NCBI GenBank assembly: GCA_013003145.1
Contig: JABDLH010000258.1
Location: forward strand, 1 to 16,476
DNA length: 16,476 nt
Direction of reading: 5' to 3'
Source: Flavobacteriaceae bacterium
Lineage (GTDB): Bacteria > Bacteroidota > Bacteroidia > Flavobacteriales > Flavobacteriaceae
The position numbers and the translations under genes were made by a program. Below are positions 1 through 7,195 of this stretch, piece after piece; positions within the stretch are counted from its first letter, which is position 1; each line of letters begins with the position of its first letter. Under the pieces are notes generated by a model, which was not told the origin of the DNA, did not search any database, and was given only the letters and a program-made list of their open reading frames with translations.

Positions 1-2
1 AT

Positions 3-764
3 CACAGCTGCCTTGAGGCAGGGATGGCATTAGTGGACCGGCAGTCTGTTGGCGCTTATGCTGCATTCATCGCTGAGCCCGTTCTAAGTGCAGCAGGAAT
101 TATAGATCTGCCCACGGATTACCTAAAGAAGCTTAAAAAGTTATGTGAAGAACGCGGCTTATTACTCATCCTGGACGAAGCCCAAACCGCGTTTGGCCGC
201 GTAGGTCTCAACTTTGCTTTTGAAAGGGATGGGATCCTGCCCGACTTTCTCACGCTCTCCAAAACCCTTGGTGGGGGTATCCCACTGGCCGCTACGGTAA
301 CCAGTTCTGCCATAGAAGAGGATTGCTATAAGAAAGGCTTCCTCAATATTACCTCTCACATCTCTGATCCCCTTCCCGCCCATGTCGGCCTTGCAATGAT
401 CGCCGTCTTGCAAAAAGAGAAGATGGCGGAACGCGCCGTTGAACAAGGAGATTATTTAATGCAACAATTATCAGAGTTGCAGCAAAAATATGAATGTATA
501 GGCGATGTCAGGGGACGTGGCTTGCTCATAGGCGTAGAGATCGTAAAAGACCGTGAAAGCAGGGAGCCGGCACCGGAACTTGGCCATTCCATATCTGAAT
601 ACTGTTTACAAAATGGACTCAGCATGAACATCGTTAGGGTTAAGGGAATGGGAGGCGTATTCCGCATTGCTCCACCTCTGAATGTCAGCCGGGAGGAAAT
701 AGACCTTGGCATCGCCATTATGGATACCTCTATCGCCCAGGCATTGGAAAACTCTCGTGACTAG
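3..764 (+). CDS. dgdA: 2,2-dialkylglycine decarboxylase-like class III aminotransferase (5' truncated by window edge)
   Basis: The reading frame is open to the left edge, so this is the C-terminal ~253 residues of a protein whose family is usually ~430 residues long. The PLP-binding Asp lies in DEAQ (codon 174-176) and the Schiff-base Lys in LSKTLG (codon 261-263). Further signatures are SDPLPA, GDVRGRGLL.GVEIVKD and GMGGVFRIAPPL, whose Arg should bind the substrate carboxylate. From memory these match bacterial 2,2-dialkylglycine decarboxylase, a PLP- and K+-dependent enzyme that decarboxylates substrates such as 2-aminoisobutyrate and transaminates to pyruvate. The position of the enzyme's K+ ligand Thr303 appears to be Ser here, next to a conserved Asp. 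The N-terminal active-site residues lie outside the window, so another class III aminotransferase cannot be fully excluded. The stop codon overlaps a promoter-like element, and the next gene is unrelated. Confidence 0.8.
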   Translation, partial: HSCLEAGMALVDRQSVGAYAAFIAEPVLSAAGIIDLPTDYLKKLKKLCEERGLLLILDEAQTAFGRVGLNFAFERDGILPDFLTLSKTLGGGIPLAATVTSSAIEEDCYKKGFLNITSHISDPLPAHVGLAMIAVLQKEKMAERAVEQGDYLMQQLSELQQKYECIGDVRGRGLLIGVEIVKDRESREPAPELGHSISEYCLQNGLSMNIVRVKGMGGVFRIAPPLNVSREEIDLGIAIMDTSIAQALENSRD

Positions 765-769
765 ATTTG
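762..769 (+). promoter_or_regulatory. Bacteroidota -7 promoter element (TAGATTTG)
   Basis: TAGATTTG fits the Bacteroidota -7 consensus TAnnTTTG exactly. It starts on the stop codon of the preceding gene and leaves a leader of about 70 nt before the ATG at 848. The nearest TTG (744-746) is only 15 bases upstream, short of the usual 17-23, so the -33 element is weak. This is inferred from sequence only. Confidence 0.4.
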
Positions 770-847
770 CCTAAACATGAGTATCTTTAGGACAGATTTA
801 TGGGCTGTCACTTATGGTCACATTCTTCTGCCTTAATCACATCCCAT

Positions 848-2581
848 ATGAAAAAATCACTGCTCTTCCTCTCTTTACTACTGCTCGTTCTGGGTTGTGC
901 CGAAAATGTGAAAAAGAAAGAAGATTCTATTACGGGCAGGGCTTGGTGGAAAGAGGGGATCATCTACCAGATCTATCCCCGGAGTTTTAAAGACTCTGAC
1001 GGGGATGGGATAGGGGATCTAAAGGGCGTGATAGAAAAGCTGGATTACATAGAAAGCCTGGGAGTAAATATGGTCTGGATGAACCCCATCTACAGTTCAC
1101 CCAATGCCGACAATGGTTATGATATCAGCGACTATCGTGGCATCATGGAAGATTTTGGAGATATGGATGATTTTGACCGTATGCTTAAGGGTCTTCATGA
1201 CAGGGGCATTAAATTTGTCATGGATGTAGTGGTGAACCACAGCAGTGATGAGCACGAGTGGTTTAGACAGTCGCGCAGCTCCCGTGACAACCCATTTCGT
1301 GATTACTATCACTGGTGGCCGGCCGAAAAAGGAAAACCACCTTATCGCTACAGCCTGTTCGATCCCAAGGGCGATGCCTGGAAATACGATTCTGTCACAG
1401 ACGCATATTACCTGCATTATTTTGCACAAAAACAGCCGGACCTCAACTGGGAAAACCCCAAGGTGAGGCAGGAGGTATACGATATCATGAAATTTTGGGC
1501 AGAAAAGGGCGTGGATGGTTTTCGCTTAGACGCTTTCCAGTATGCCAGCAAAGACACCACCTGGCCAGAACTCCCGGAAGGATTTGAAAAGAATGTTATC
1601 AAGTATTACGGCATGCAGCCTAACCTCCACAAGTACCTGAAGGAGATGAACGAGCAAGTCCTGAGCAAGTACAACGTCTTTGCGGTATCCGAAGGGGCGG
1701 GCAGCACCTTTGAAGATGCACATTCGCTTGTGGATGCAGATCGGAAAGAATTGCAAATGGCTTATCATTTTGAAGGTATGGATGTAGGGAACAGCCTGGA
1801 AGGTTATAAACTTTCAGAATTCAAAGAGGTCTATACCAAATGGGACAGTGCATTTGCCAAAAAAGGTTGGCTCTCCATTTTTCTTGCCAACCATGACGTA
1901 CCGCGAATGGTCTCCAAATTCGGGAACGACAGCACGGCTTTCCGCGCAGTTTCGTCCAAAATGCTGAACACTTTTATCCTCAGCATGAGGGGCACCCCTT
2001 ATGTTTATTACGGGGACGAACTTGGTATGACCAATATCGGTTTTGACAGCATTTCACAATACCGTGATATTGCAGCCATTAATAGTTATGAAAAAGCATT
2101 ATCCGAAGGTGAGGATATGGAAGCATTTATGGCCAACCTTAAATTTTCGTCGAGGGATAACGGGAGAACACCGATGCAGTGGGACACTACGGCACATGCC
2201 GGGTTTACAACCGGGGATCCATGGCTACCCGTCAACGAGAATTATATCAAAGTGAACGTGGCCCTGGAAAGAAAAGACCCCAACAGCTGTTTAAATTACT
2301 TCAGGGAGATGGTAAATCTCCGGAAAAACAATCCTGTCTTCGTCTATGGGGATTACCATCTACTGCTCCCTGATCACCAACAGTTGTATGCCTATACGCG
2401 CAGCCTGGGCGAACTGCAGGTCCTGGTGGTTATGAACTTCTCTGAGAAACCGGCGACCGCCATTCTACCCCTGGGTGATAATCCGGAAGTCCTCATTAAC
2501 AACTATCCGGATGTAGACAGGGCTGCCTCTACGGTGCAGATGAAGCCCTACCAGGCATTGATATTCAATATTGAAGATTAA
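848..2581 (+). CDS. GH13 alpha-glucosidase, lipoprotein
   Basis: A 577-residue glycoside hydrolase family 13 enzyme that should hydrolyse alpha-glucosidic bonds of malto- or isomalto-oligosaccharides. The ATG at 848 is preferred over the in-frame ATG at 800 because it places a lipoprotein signal peptide first: MKK, a hydrophobic run, and lipobox LVLGC with Cys17. Catalytic regions appear in order: DVVVNH (126-131), QPDLNW (196-201), GFRLDAF with nucleophile Asp228, acid/base Glu282 in SEGAG, and NHD with Asp350. A DSDGDGIGD calcium-type loop lies near residue 50, and a beta-sandwich C-domain fills the last ~80 residues. QPDLNW places it with oligo-1,6-glucosidase/alpha-glucosidase subfamilies. 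Ala after the nucleophile, where 1,6-specific enzymes usually have Val, hints at alpha-1,4 preference (inference). It is periplasmic or cell-surface anchored. No SusC/D genes are visible nearby. Confidence 0.93.
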   Translation: MKKSLLFLSLLLLVLGCAENVKKKEDSITGRAWWKEGIIYQIYPRSFKDSDGDGIGDLKGVIEKLDYIESLGVNMVWMNPIYSSPNADNGYDISDYRGIMEDFGDMDDFDRMLKGLHDRGIKFVMDVVVNHSSDEHEWFRQSRSSRDNPFRDYYHWWPAEKGKPPYRYSLFDPKGDAWKYDSVTDAYYLHYFAQKQPDLNWENPKVRQEVYDIMKFWAEKGVDGFRLDAFQYASKDTTWPELPEGFEKNVIKYYGMQPNLHKYLKEMNEQVLSKYNVFAVSEGAGSTFEDAHSLVDADRKELQMAYHFEGMDVGNSLEGYKLSEFKEVYTKWDSAFAKKGWLSIFLANHDVPRMVSKFGNDSTAFRAVSSKMLNTFILSMRGTPYVYYGDELGMTNIGFDSISQYRDIAAINSYEKALSEGEDMEAFMANLKFSSRDNGRTPMQWDTTAHAGFTTGDPWLPVNENYIKVNVALERKDPNSCLNYFREMVNLRKNNPVFVYGDYHLLLPDHQQLYAYTRSLGELQVLVVMNFSEKPATAILPLGDNPEVLINNYPDVDRAASTVQMKPYQALIFNIED

Positions 2582-2652
2582 TACTGATTAGCCCGAAGTT
2601 CATATAGGTGGCACGCTTTTTGGAATTACTCTTATACTAAATTTACTCAACT

Positions 2653-3360
2653 ATGAAGAAGTACTTATTAAGACTGGGTATGGCCTTAGGAGCCATACTG
2701 ATCATCCCATTTGCGGGGAATGCACAGGATAAAAATTTTATAGATCAACCTTACCTGGAAACCAATTCCAGGGTCGATACCCTTGTAGTTCCGGACCGCA
2801 TCTACCTGGGTATCGTTTTGCAGGAATCAGATTCCAAAGGTCGAACGTCCGTGGAAAAACTGGAAAATAAAATGGCCACGGAATTACAGAAAATCGGTAT
2901 AAATCTGCAAGAGCAGCTGATGCTGGCCGACCTCTCCAGTAATTTCAAGGATTATTTTTTACGGAGCACCGATGTGCAAAAAAGCAAGGCATTTACTTTA
3001 GTCGTTTACGACGCGCAGATGGCAGGGAAGGCTATAAAAGCCTTAGAAGGGGCTGGTATTTCTAACATCTCCTTTCGGGGGGCCGAGGTCTCTAACCTGG
3101 ATGAGCTCAAAGTAAGCATGAGGAGCAAGGCGGTGTTAAAAGCTAAAGAACAGGCACAGGCCATGGTAGAACCATTAGGGCAATCTGTGGGAAAAGCACT
3201 TTACATCTCGGATCTGAGCACGGAATATACCCCTTACCAGGACCGTGGACCCAGGGTCATGATGGAAATGGCCAAAAGTGACAATGCGGAGCCTATTGAT
3301 GTACCCTTCAATAAAGTTAACGTACAAGCTATGGTGAACGTAAAGTTCATGATCCAGTAA
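2653..3360 (+). CDS. SIMPL domain-containing exported protein (DUF541)
   Basis: A 235-residue protein with a Sec signal peptide (MKK, a hydrophobic core, and a likely cleavage after Ala24 in GNA/QD). The rest is a single SIMPL/DUF541 domain of the YggE/BP26 type: an early beta-rich segment (VDTLVVPDRIYLGIVL), a central KSKAFTLVV strand, a helix rich in Ala/Lys (SKAVLKAKEQAQAMVEPLG), and the closing strand FNKVNVQAMVNVKFMI. Family members are periplasmic or secreted; some form ring-shaped oligomers, and their molecular role is not settled. The gene follows the alpha-glucosidase by 71 bp on the same strand and ends at a strong terminator, so it may be a separate unit or the distal gene of that transcript. 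A TAAATTTA at 2638-2645 is one base off the -7 consensus but too close to the ATG to be convincing. Confidence 0.88.
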   Translation: MKKYLLRLGMALGAILIIPFAGNAQDKNFIDQPYLETNSRVDTLVVPDRIYLGIVLQESDSKGRTSVEKLENKMATELQKIGINLQEQLMLADLSSNFKDYFLRSTDVQKSKAFTLVVYDAQMAGKAIKALEGAGISNISFRGAEVSNLDELKVSMRSKAVLKAKEQAQAMVEPLGQSVGKALYISDLSTEYTPYQDRGPRVMMEMAKSDNAEPIDVPFNKVNVQAMVNVKFMIQ

Positions 3361-3380
3361 AAGATGAACTGTACCAGAAC

Positions 3381-3412
3381 AAAAACGCCTGTGAAAGATC
3401 ACAGGCGTTTTT
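3381..3412. terminator. Bidirectional intrinsic terminator
   Basis: A perfect 14-bp inverted repeat (3381-3394 with 3399-3412) encloses the 4-nt loop AAGA. It carries five A at the left end and five T at the right end, so it works as a stem plus U-tract in both directions. It sits between the stop of the SIMPL gene (3360) and the stop of the convergent SulP gene (3415). Confidence 0.93.
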
Positions 3413-3414
3413 AA

Positions 3415-4950
3415 TTAAAGGCGGTCTACAGCTACTTTATAGGTTGGGTCCTCCAGCACATTGACTTCAATCAGCGCATCGGCATTGGCCAATAGCCTCC
3501 TGCAATCCTGGCTAAGGTGTTTTAAATGAACCTTCTTGCCCATTTTAGAATATCGTTCGGTGATCTTGTTCAGGGCTTCAATAGCCGACATATCTACGAT
3601 CCTGCTTTCTGCAAAATCTATGATCACCTCGTCCGGATCGTTCACTACATCAAACTTCTCATTGAAGAGGGTAGTACTTCCAAAGAAGAGCGGACCATAA
3701 ATTTCATAGTGTTTTACCCCGTTCTCATCGATCCTTTTCCTCGCCCGGATTCGCTTGGCATTGTCCCAGGCAAATACCAAGGCAGAGATGATGACTCCTA
3801 CCAGTACGGCCAGGGCAAGGTTGTGCAGGAATACGGTCACCAGGGTTACCAGTATCATAACGAGCACATCAGATTTAGGCATTCTCCTGAAGGTCCGTAG
3901 GCTGGCCCATTCAAAGGTCCCCAAGGAAACCATGATCATCAGTCCTGTAAGTGCTGCCATAGGAACCATTTCTATGAAATCGGCTCCGAACATGACGAAC
4001 ATCAACAGCATCACAGAAGCGACGATCCCCGATAGCCTTGCTCTTGCCCCGTTAGAGGTGTTGATAAGACTTTGACCGATCATGGCGCATCCTCCCATCC
4101 CGGAGAAAAACCCGGATAAAATATTTGCTGTTCCCTGGGCTACGGCCTCTTTGTTACCGCGACCACGGGTTTCCGTGATCTCGTCAACAATATTCAGCGT
4201 CAGTAAACTTTCTATAAGTCCAACCCCCGCGACAATGGCTGCGTAAGGGAATATGATCTGCAAGTTTTCCCATTCCCAAGGAATTTCCGGAATATGGAAA
4301 GGAGGGAATCCACCGCGGATCGAAGCGATATCCCCGATGGACCTGGTATCTATCCCGAATGCGAGTACGATCCCGAATACGATCAGAATAGCCGCAAGTG
4401 AAGCCGGGAATAACTTGGTGAGTTTGGGAAGTCCCCAGATCACTAACATGGTAAGCAATACCAGTCCCAGGAAAATGTAAAGTGTGGTACCACTGAGCCA
4501 ACTGCCGTCAGCAGATTTAAATTGTACTAACTGTGACATGAATATGATAATCGCAAGCCCGTTCACGAACCCAAAAATCACGGGCTGGGGTACCAGTCGC
4601 ATCAGCTTACCAAGTCTGAGGAAGCCCGCAGCCATTTGAATCAACCCGGCCAGGATCACCGTTGCGAAGACATATTCTACCCCGTATTTCATGGCGAGGG
4701 AAACAATAACCACAGCAATAGCACCGGTTGCCCCGGAGATCATCCCCGGGCGTCCGCCCAGGATAGAAGTTACCAACCCCATAACAAAGGCAGCGTACAA
4801 CCCGGTCAGGGGGTTAAGCCCGGCGATCAAGGCAAATGCAATAGCCTCAGGAACCAAGGCGAGTGCCACGGTAAGCCCTGAAAGGATTTCCGTCCTATAG
4901 TTTACTTCCTGTGAAAAATCGAACAAATTGAGGTACTTCTTCATGCCCAT
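3415..4950 (-). CDS. SulP family anion transporter with C-terminal STAS domain
   Basis: A 511-residue inner-membrane transporter of the SLC26/SulP family, whose members move sulfate, bicarbonate or other anions, often coupled to H+ or Na+. Residues ~20-395 are hydrophobic and carry the family hallmarks: LSGLTVALALVPEAIAFALIAGLNPLTGLYAAF, GGRPGMISGATGA, LVPQPVIFGFVNGLAI, and GVGLIESLLT with Glu247 at the anion/ion-coupling position. Residues ~415-508 form a STAS domain with the DMSAIEAL motif (453-460). Start choice is between Met1 and Met3, 6 bp apart; I kept Met1. A TACTTTTG element lies 15 bases upstream of the ATG. The gene follows the PhyH dioxygenase gene by 76 bp on the same strand. The substrate cannot be read from sequence; no carbonic anhydrase or sulfate-assimilation gene is adjacent. 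Confidence 0.93.
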   Translation of the reverse strand: MGMKKYLNLFDFSQEVNYRTEILSGLTVALALVPEAIAFALIAGLNPLTGLYAAFVMGLVTSILGGRPGMISGATGAIAVVIVSLAMKYGVEYVFATVILAGLIQMAAGFLRLGKLMRLVPQPVIFGFVNGLAIIIFMSQLVQFKSADGSWLSGTTLYIFLGLVLLTMLVIWGLPKLTKLFPASLAAILIVFGIVLAFGIDTRSIGDIASIRGGFPPFHIPEIPWEWENLQIIFPYAAIVAGVGLIESLLTLNIVDEITETRGRGNKEAVAQGTANILSGFFSGMGGCAMIGQSLINTSNGARARLSGIVASVMLLMFVMFGADFIEMVPMAALTGLMIMVSLGTFEWASLRTFRRMPKSDVLVMILVTLVTVFLHNLALAVLVGVIISALVFAWDNAKRIRARKRIDENGVKHYEIYGPLFFGSTTLFNEKFDVVNDPDEVIIDFAESRIVDMSAIEALNKITERYSKMGKKVHLKHLSQDCRRLLANADALIEVNVLEDPTYKVAVDRL

Positions 4951-4965
4951 TAGAAATTAAGGGGG

Positions 4966-4973
4966 CAAAAGTA
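4966..4973 (-). promoter_or_regulatory. Bacteroidota -7 element (TACTTTTG) upstream of the SulP gene
   Basis: On the minus strand TACTTTTG matches TAnnTTTG and is followed by CCCCC. It ends 15 bases before the first possible SulP ATG and 21 before the second. This would give the transporter its own promoter even though the PhyH gene lies upstream on the same strand. I see no clear -33 TTG at the expected spacing. Confidence 0.5.
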
Positions 4974-5026
4974 AGGCTAATTCCCCGCATAACATGAGCT
5001 TTAGCTGCTTTTGACAATTTGATAAT

Positions 5027-6022
5027 TTACCATGGCTTCAACCCCAGCAATCGCTCTCCCAACGGAGATAATTTGGCAGTTTCGTATTTCTCCTGTTCCC
5101 AATTACGGGGATCACCCGGGAATGCATAACCCTGGGGGGCCACACGGTTCTTCCAGGAATGTACCCTCCATTCACGCATGGCTGCGTTATCCTCTTCTGC
5201 CGGCATCATTGAAATATACTGGGCAATCCTGACTTTATCTTCAGACCTGTTGGGTCTAATTCCATGGGGTTGCAGGCTATTGAATATCAGCAGGTCTCCG
5301 GCCTCCATGGTCACCTTGACAAGTTTGTCTTCCAGGCCACTGATATCGGGCTTAAAGGGATCCCGGTCTGCCGGCTGGGTCTTCTTCCATTGGTCATAAT
5401 TCCGGTACAACCATGGGATACACTGGAAACCTCCCATCTCTTCATCCAGCTGATCTGCCAGGGCCAGTACACCCTGCACATTCTGTGGCTTTGTTTCCGG
5501 GTCGTAATCCCAGTGAATAAAGCCTTTTTGTTCATAGCCCGGCCTGTTGGGGAAATTCAGGTTGGCCCGGTCTATGGTTACCCATAATTTATCCGTTCCC
5601 CAGACATCCACGAATGCATCATAGACTCTTTTTACCTGCCTGTTATCCCATAACAACTGGTGGTTATAAACTTCCACCATCCCGGTACCTGTTAATTCTT
5701 TCATACGCATTTCTGCACGTGGAGGTGTATACCAGCTAGTGGGATCTTCCGGATCTTTCTCTTCAAATTCCCATAAGAAAGCTGCTGTACGTTCTGCCTG
5801 CTCCCGGGGTACTGCATTCTTGATCACGATATAGCCATTCTGCTTCCAGAAGGCCCAATCGTCCTCGCTCAGAACCCTCAAAGCCTCTCCATTTCGCCTT
5901 TCGTTAAGCTTAAGGGTGCTGCTGGTGGCTGTAGAAGGGTTTCCGGGTATGTCCTTGTGGCCTTTATTCGCCGGGTCAGGATTTGTATTTTTCATTTCTG
6001 TTATCTTATCCGGATAGGACAT
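5027..6022 (-). CDS. Phytanoyl-CoA dioxygenase (PhyH) family Fe(II)/2-oxoglutarate oxygenase
   Basis: A 331-residue soluble protein of the PhyH superfamily. The iron facial triad is visible as HWD (His170, Asp172) and a distal His253 in QPHG. Arg265, 12 residues after the distal His, is the likely 2-oxoglutarate anchor; Arg259 is an alternative. WAFWKQNGYIVIKNAVP (56-72) is the usual PhyH opening strand-helix. The ~40 N-terminal residues are polar and probably disordered. Such enzymes hydroxylate or demethylate small molecules; the substrate here is unknown, and phytanoyl-CoA itself is unlikely in this organism. No signal peptide is seen. Met10 (codon ending at 5995) is an alternative start: a one-mismatch -7 element (GAATTTTG, 6031-6038) would leave only ~3 nt of leader for Met1 but about 30 nt for Met10. 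The PhyH and SulP genes are codirectional, 76 bp apart. Confidence 0.85.
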   Translation of the reverse strand: MSYPDKITEMKNTNPDPANKGHKDIPGNPSTATSSTLKLNERRNGEALRVLSEDDWAFWKQNGYIVIKNAVPREQAERTAAFLWEFEEKDPEDPTSWYTPPRAEMRMKELTGTGMVEVYNHQLLWDNRQVKRVYDAFVDVWGTDKLWVTIDRANLNFPNRPGYEQKGFIHWDYDPETKPQNVQGVLALADQLDEEMGGFQCIPWLYRNYDQWKKTQPADRDPFKPDISGLEDKLVKVTMEAGDLLIFNSLQPHGIRPNRSEDKVRIAQYISMMPAEEDNAAMREWRVHSWKNRVAPQGYAFPGDPRNWEQEKYETAKLSPLGERLLGLKPW

Positions 6023-6060
6023 TTAAGATACAAAATTCTCCTCCTTCCCTAAGAGCTCGG

Positions 6061-6098
6061 TATAAAAAGAATCACCCCGACCAAACGGCCGGGGCGAT
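6061..6098 (-). terminator. Intrinsic terminator of the 6143-7066 lipoprotein gene
   Basis: 6071-6082 pairs with 6087-6098 around loop 6083-6086. Two positions (6074/6095 and 6080/6089) are A-C mismatches on the plus strand but G-U wobbles in minus-strand RNA. A minus-strand run TTCTTTTTATA (6070 downward) follows the stem. Both facts show that it terminates minus-strand transcription from the lipoprotein gene, before the PhyH gene begins. Confidence 0.85.
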
Positions 6099-6100
6099 CC

Positions 6101-6134
6101 CTAACTAACTAACCAACTAAACAAACAAAACAAA
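6101..6134. repeat. Low-complexity CTAA/CAAA tetranucleotide tract
   Basis: A run of degenerate 4-base units, (CTAA)n grading into (CAAA)n. It lies in the 3' untranslated region between the lipoprotein stop codon and its terminator hairpin. Read on the transcribed minus strand it is (TTTG)n then (TTAG)n and contains no C. The transcribed RNA would be single-stranded; function unknown. Confidence 0.75.
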
Positions 6135-6142
6135 TTTTTATT

Positions 6143-7066
6143 CTACTCTTTCAAAGGTCTCTTACGCTCTACATTCATCAAAGGCAATTTCTCCCTGCTG
6201 CGAACTTTACTATCCTTTTCATTACCACTTTTCAGGTATTGCAGGTAGCCTCTTCCCCTGAATTCATAAATCGTGCCACTTTCCGGGTGATACAGTTCTA
6301 TGGTCTGGTCGTTATTGACATATAACTCAAAATAATCTTCCCCCATATAATCGTAATCCAGGGTCAGGGTTTTAAGTCCGCGGTCCCCGGGAATATTGAA
6401 AACCCCGTAATCCCCTTCGTAATCCCATACAATTTCTGAAGGTGACCTCCCGGGACCATCCACGGAGGAACGGAAATAATCACCCTGTGCATTGAATTGG
6501 AGATAGTTTTCCTCATCAAACTCGTTCAGAGCTCCTGCTTCACTGGTATAGACCTTTTCCCAGGCTTCGTACTCCTGCAAAAAGTAGCGGATATTATCCA
6601 GGAACAAACCATCGTAATCAAAGGCTGCTCTTTGATATCCTTTAAGAAAATACGAGGTATCTGTAGCCGCAGAGTATAATTCTATGGTATTTCCGTTTAC
6701 GGCAAATACTTCTAACAACCAGTTGCCGTCCAGGTCATGAGCTACCTCGACAATACCCCGGAGAGTGGCATAGCTTCCTACGTCAATCCCGAGACCTCCA
6801 CCGGTCTTCCCTATTCCCACCAGGTTATTATTGGCAACAAGTACACCCCGGTCAAAAGACACGGTAAACGCCCTGTCCAGGAAGGGAACGGATCCGTTGC
6901 CCTGGGTTGCGGTGATATCCACGTACCATAGGTCATAGGCCTCTAGCACCTCACGTGTATTAAGGGCAGAGGTCTCTATATAACTGTCCTGTACCAGCAC
7001 CTCCCTGGTACAGGAAGTAGTGATACCAATCAGTAAGATCATTGCGAGTAGTTGTATTGGCCTCAT
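6143..7066 (-). CDS. Conserved flavobacterial lipoprotein with two lipocalin-like repeats
   Basis: A 307-residue lipoprotein with signal peptide MRPIQLLAMILLIGITTSC and lipid-modified Cys19. I recognise the family from flavobacterial genomes, where it is sometimes labelled nicotinic acid mononucleotide adenylyltransferase. No nucleotidyltransferase motif such as (H/T)xGH is visible, so that label looks wrong. The body is rich in Tyr, Trp, Asp and beta strands. Two stretches are clearly related: residues 117-146 (LEVFAVNGNTIELY..ATDTSYFLKGYQR) and 245-274 (FELYVNNDQTIELYHPESGTIYEFRGRGY), suggesting two tandem lipocalin-type beta units. The last ~30 residues are basic (KVRSREK..ERKRPLKE). It is expected in the outer membrane or periplasm. 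The gene appears monocistronic, with its own terminator and divergent from gpsA. No function is known to me. Confidence 0.85.
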   Translation of the reverse strand: MRPIQLLAMILLIGITTSCTREVLVQDSYIETSALNTREVLEAYDLWYVDITATQGNGSVPFLDRAFTVSFDRGVLVANNNLVGIGKTGGGLGIDVGSYATLRGIVEVAHDLDGNWLLEVFAVNGNTIELYSAATDTSYFLKGYQRAAFDYDGLFLDNIRYFLQEYEAWEKVYTSEAGALNEFDEENYLQFNAQGDYFRSSVDGPGRSPSEIVWDYEGDYGVFNIPGDRGLKTLTLDYDYMGEDYFELYVNNDQTIELYHPESGTIYEFRGRGYLQYLKSGNEKDSKVRSREKLPLMNVERKRPLKE

Positions 7067-7156
7067 ATACTTTAGTTTACAGCGATATAAACAAGCTTCG
7101 TGCCAAAGTCCGTTTTTCCTTCTTGCAGCACTCTAAGGTTTTCGCACTATTTTAAG

Positions 7157-7164
7157 TACTTTTG
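7157..7164 (+). promoter_or_regulatory. Bacteroidota -7 element (TACTTTTG) upstream of gpsA
   Basis: TACTTTTG followed by CC is an exact TAnnTTTG match, ending 31 bases before the gpsA ATG in the 129-bp gap between divergent genes. No TTG lies at 17-23 bases upstream; only a GTTTTC (7138-7143) is near. I see no equivalent exact element for the divergent minus-strand lipoprotein gene. Confidence 0.6.
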
Positions 7165-7195
7165 CCGCACATCCTGAAAACACAGAAAAGGCTCT

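Noticed and set aside
800..847. In-frame upstream start for the GH13 gene (adds 16 residues)
   Set aside because: The extension would bury a perfect lipoprotein signal peptide that starts at ATG 848.
848..3360. A polysaccharide-utilisation locus around the GH13 lipoprotein
   Set aside because: No SusC/SusD-like genes or sugar regulators are visible; the next gene is a SIMPL protein of unrelated family.
3526..4900. Several plus-strand open frames opposite the SulP gene
   Set aside because: They are antisense shadows of a clear transporter gene, with proline/serine/threonine-rich or random-looking translations and no promoters.
5032..5587. Plus-strand open frames opposite the PhyH gene
   Set aside because: Antisense shadows with no family features; the minus-strand protein carries the complete iron triad.
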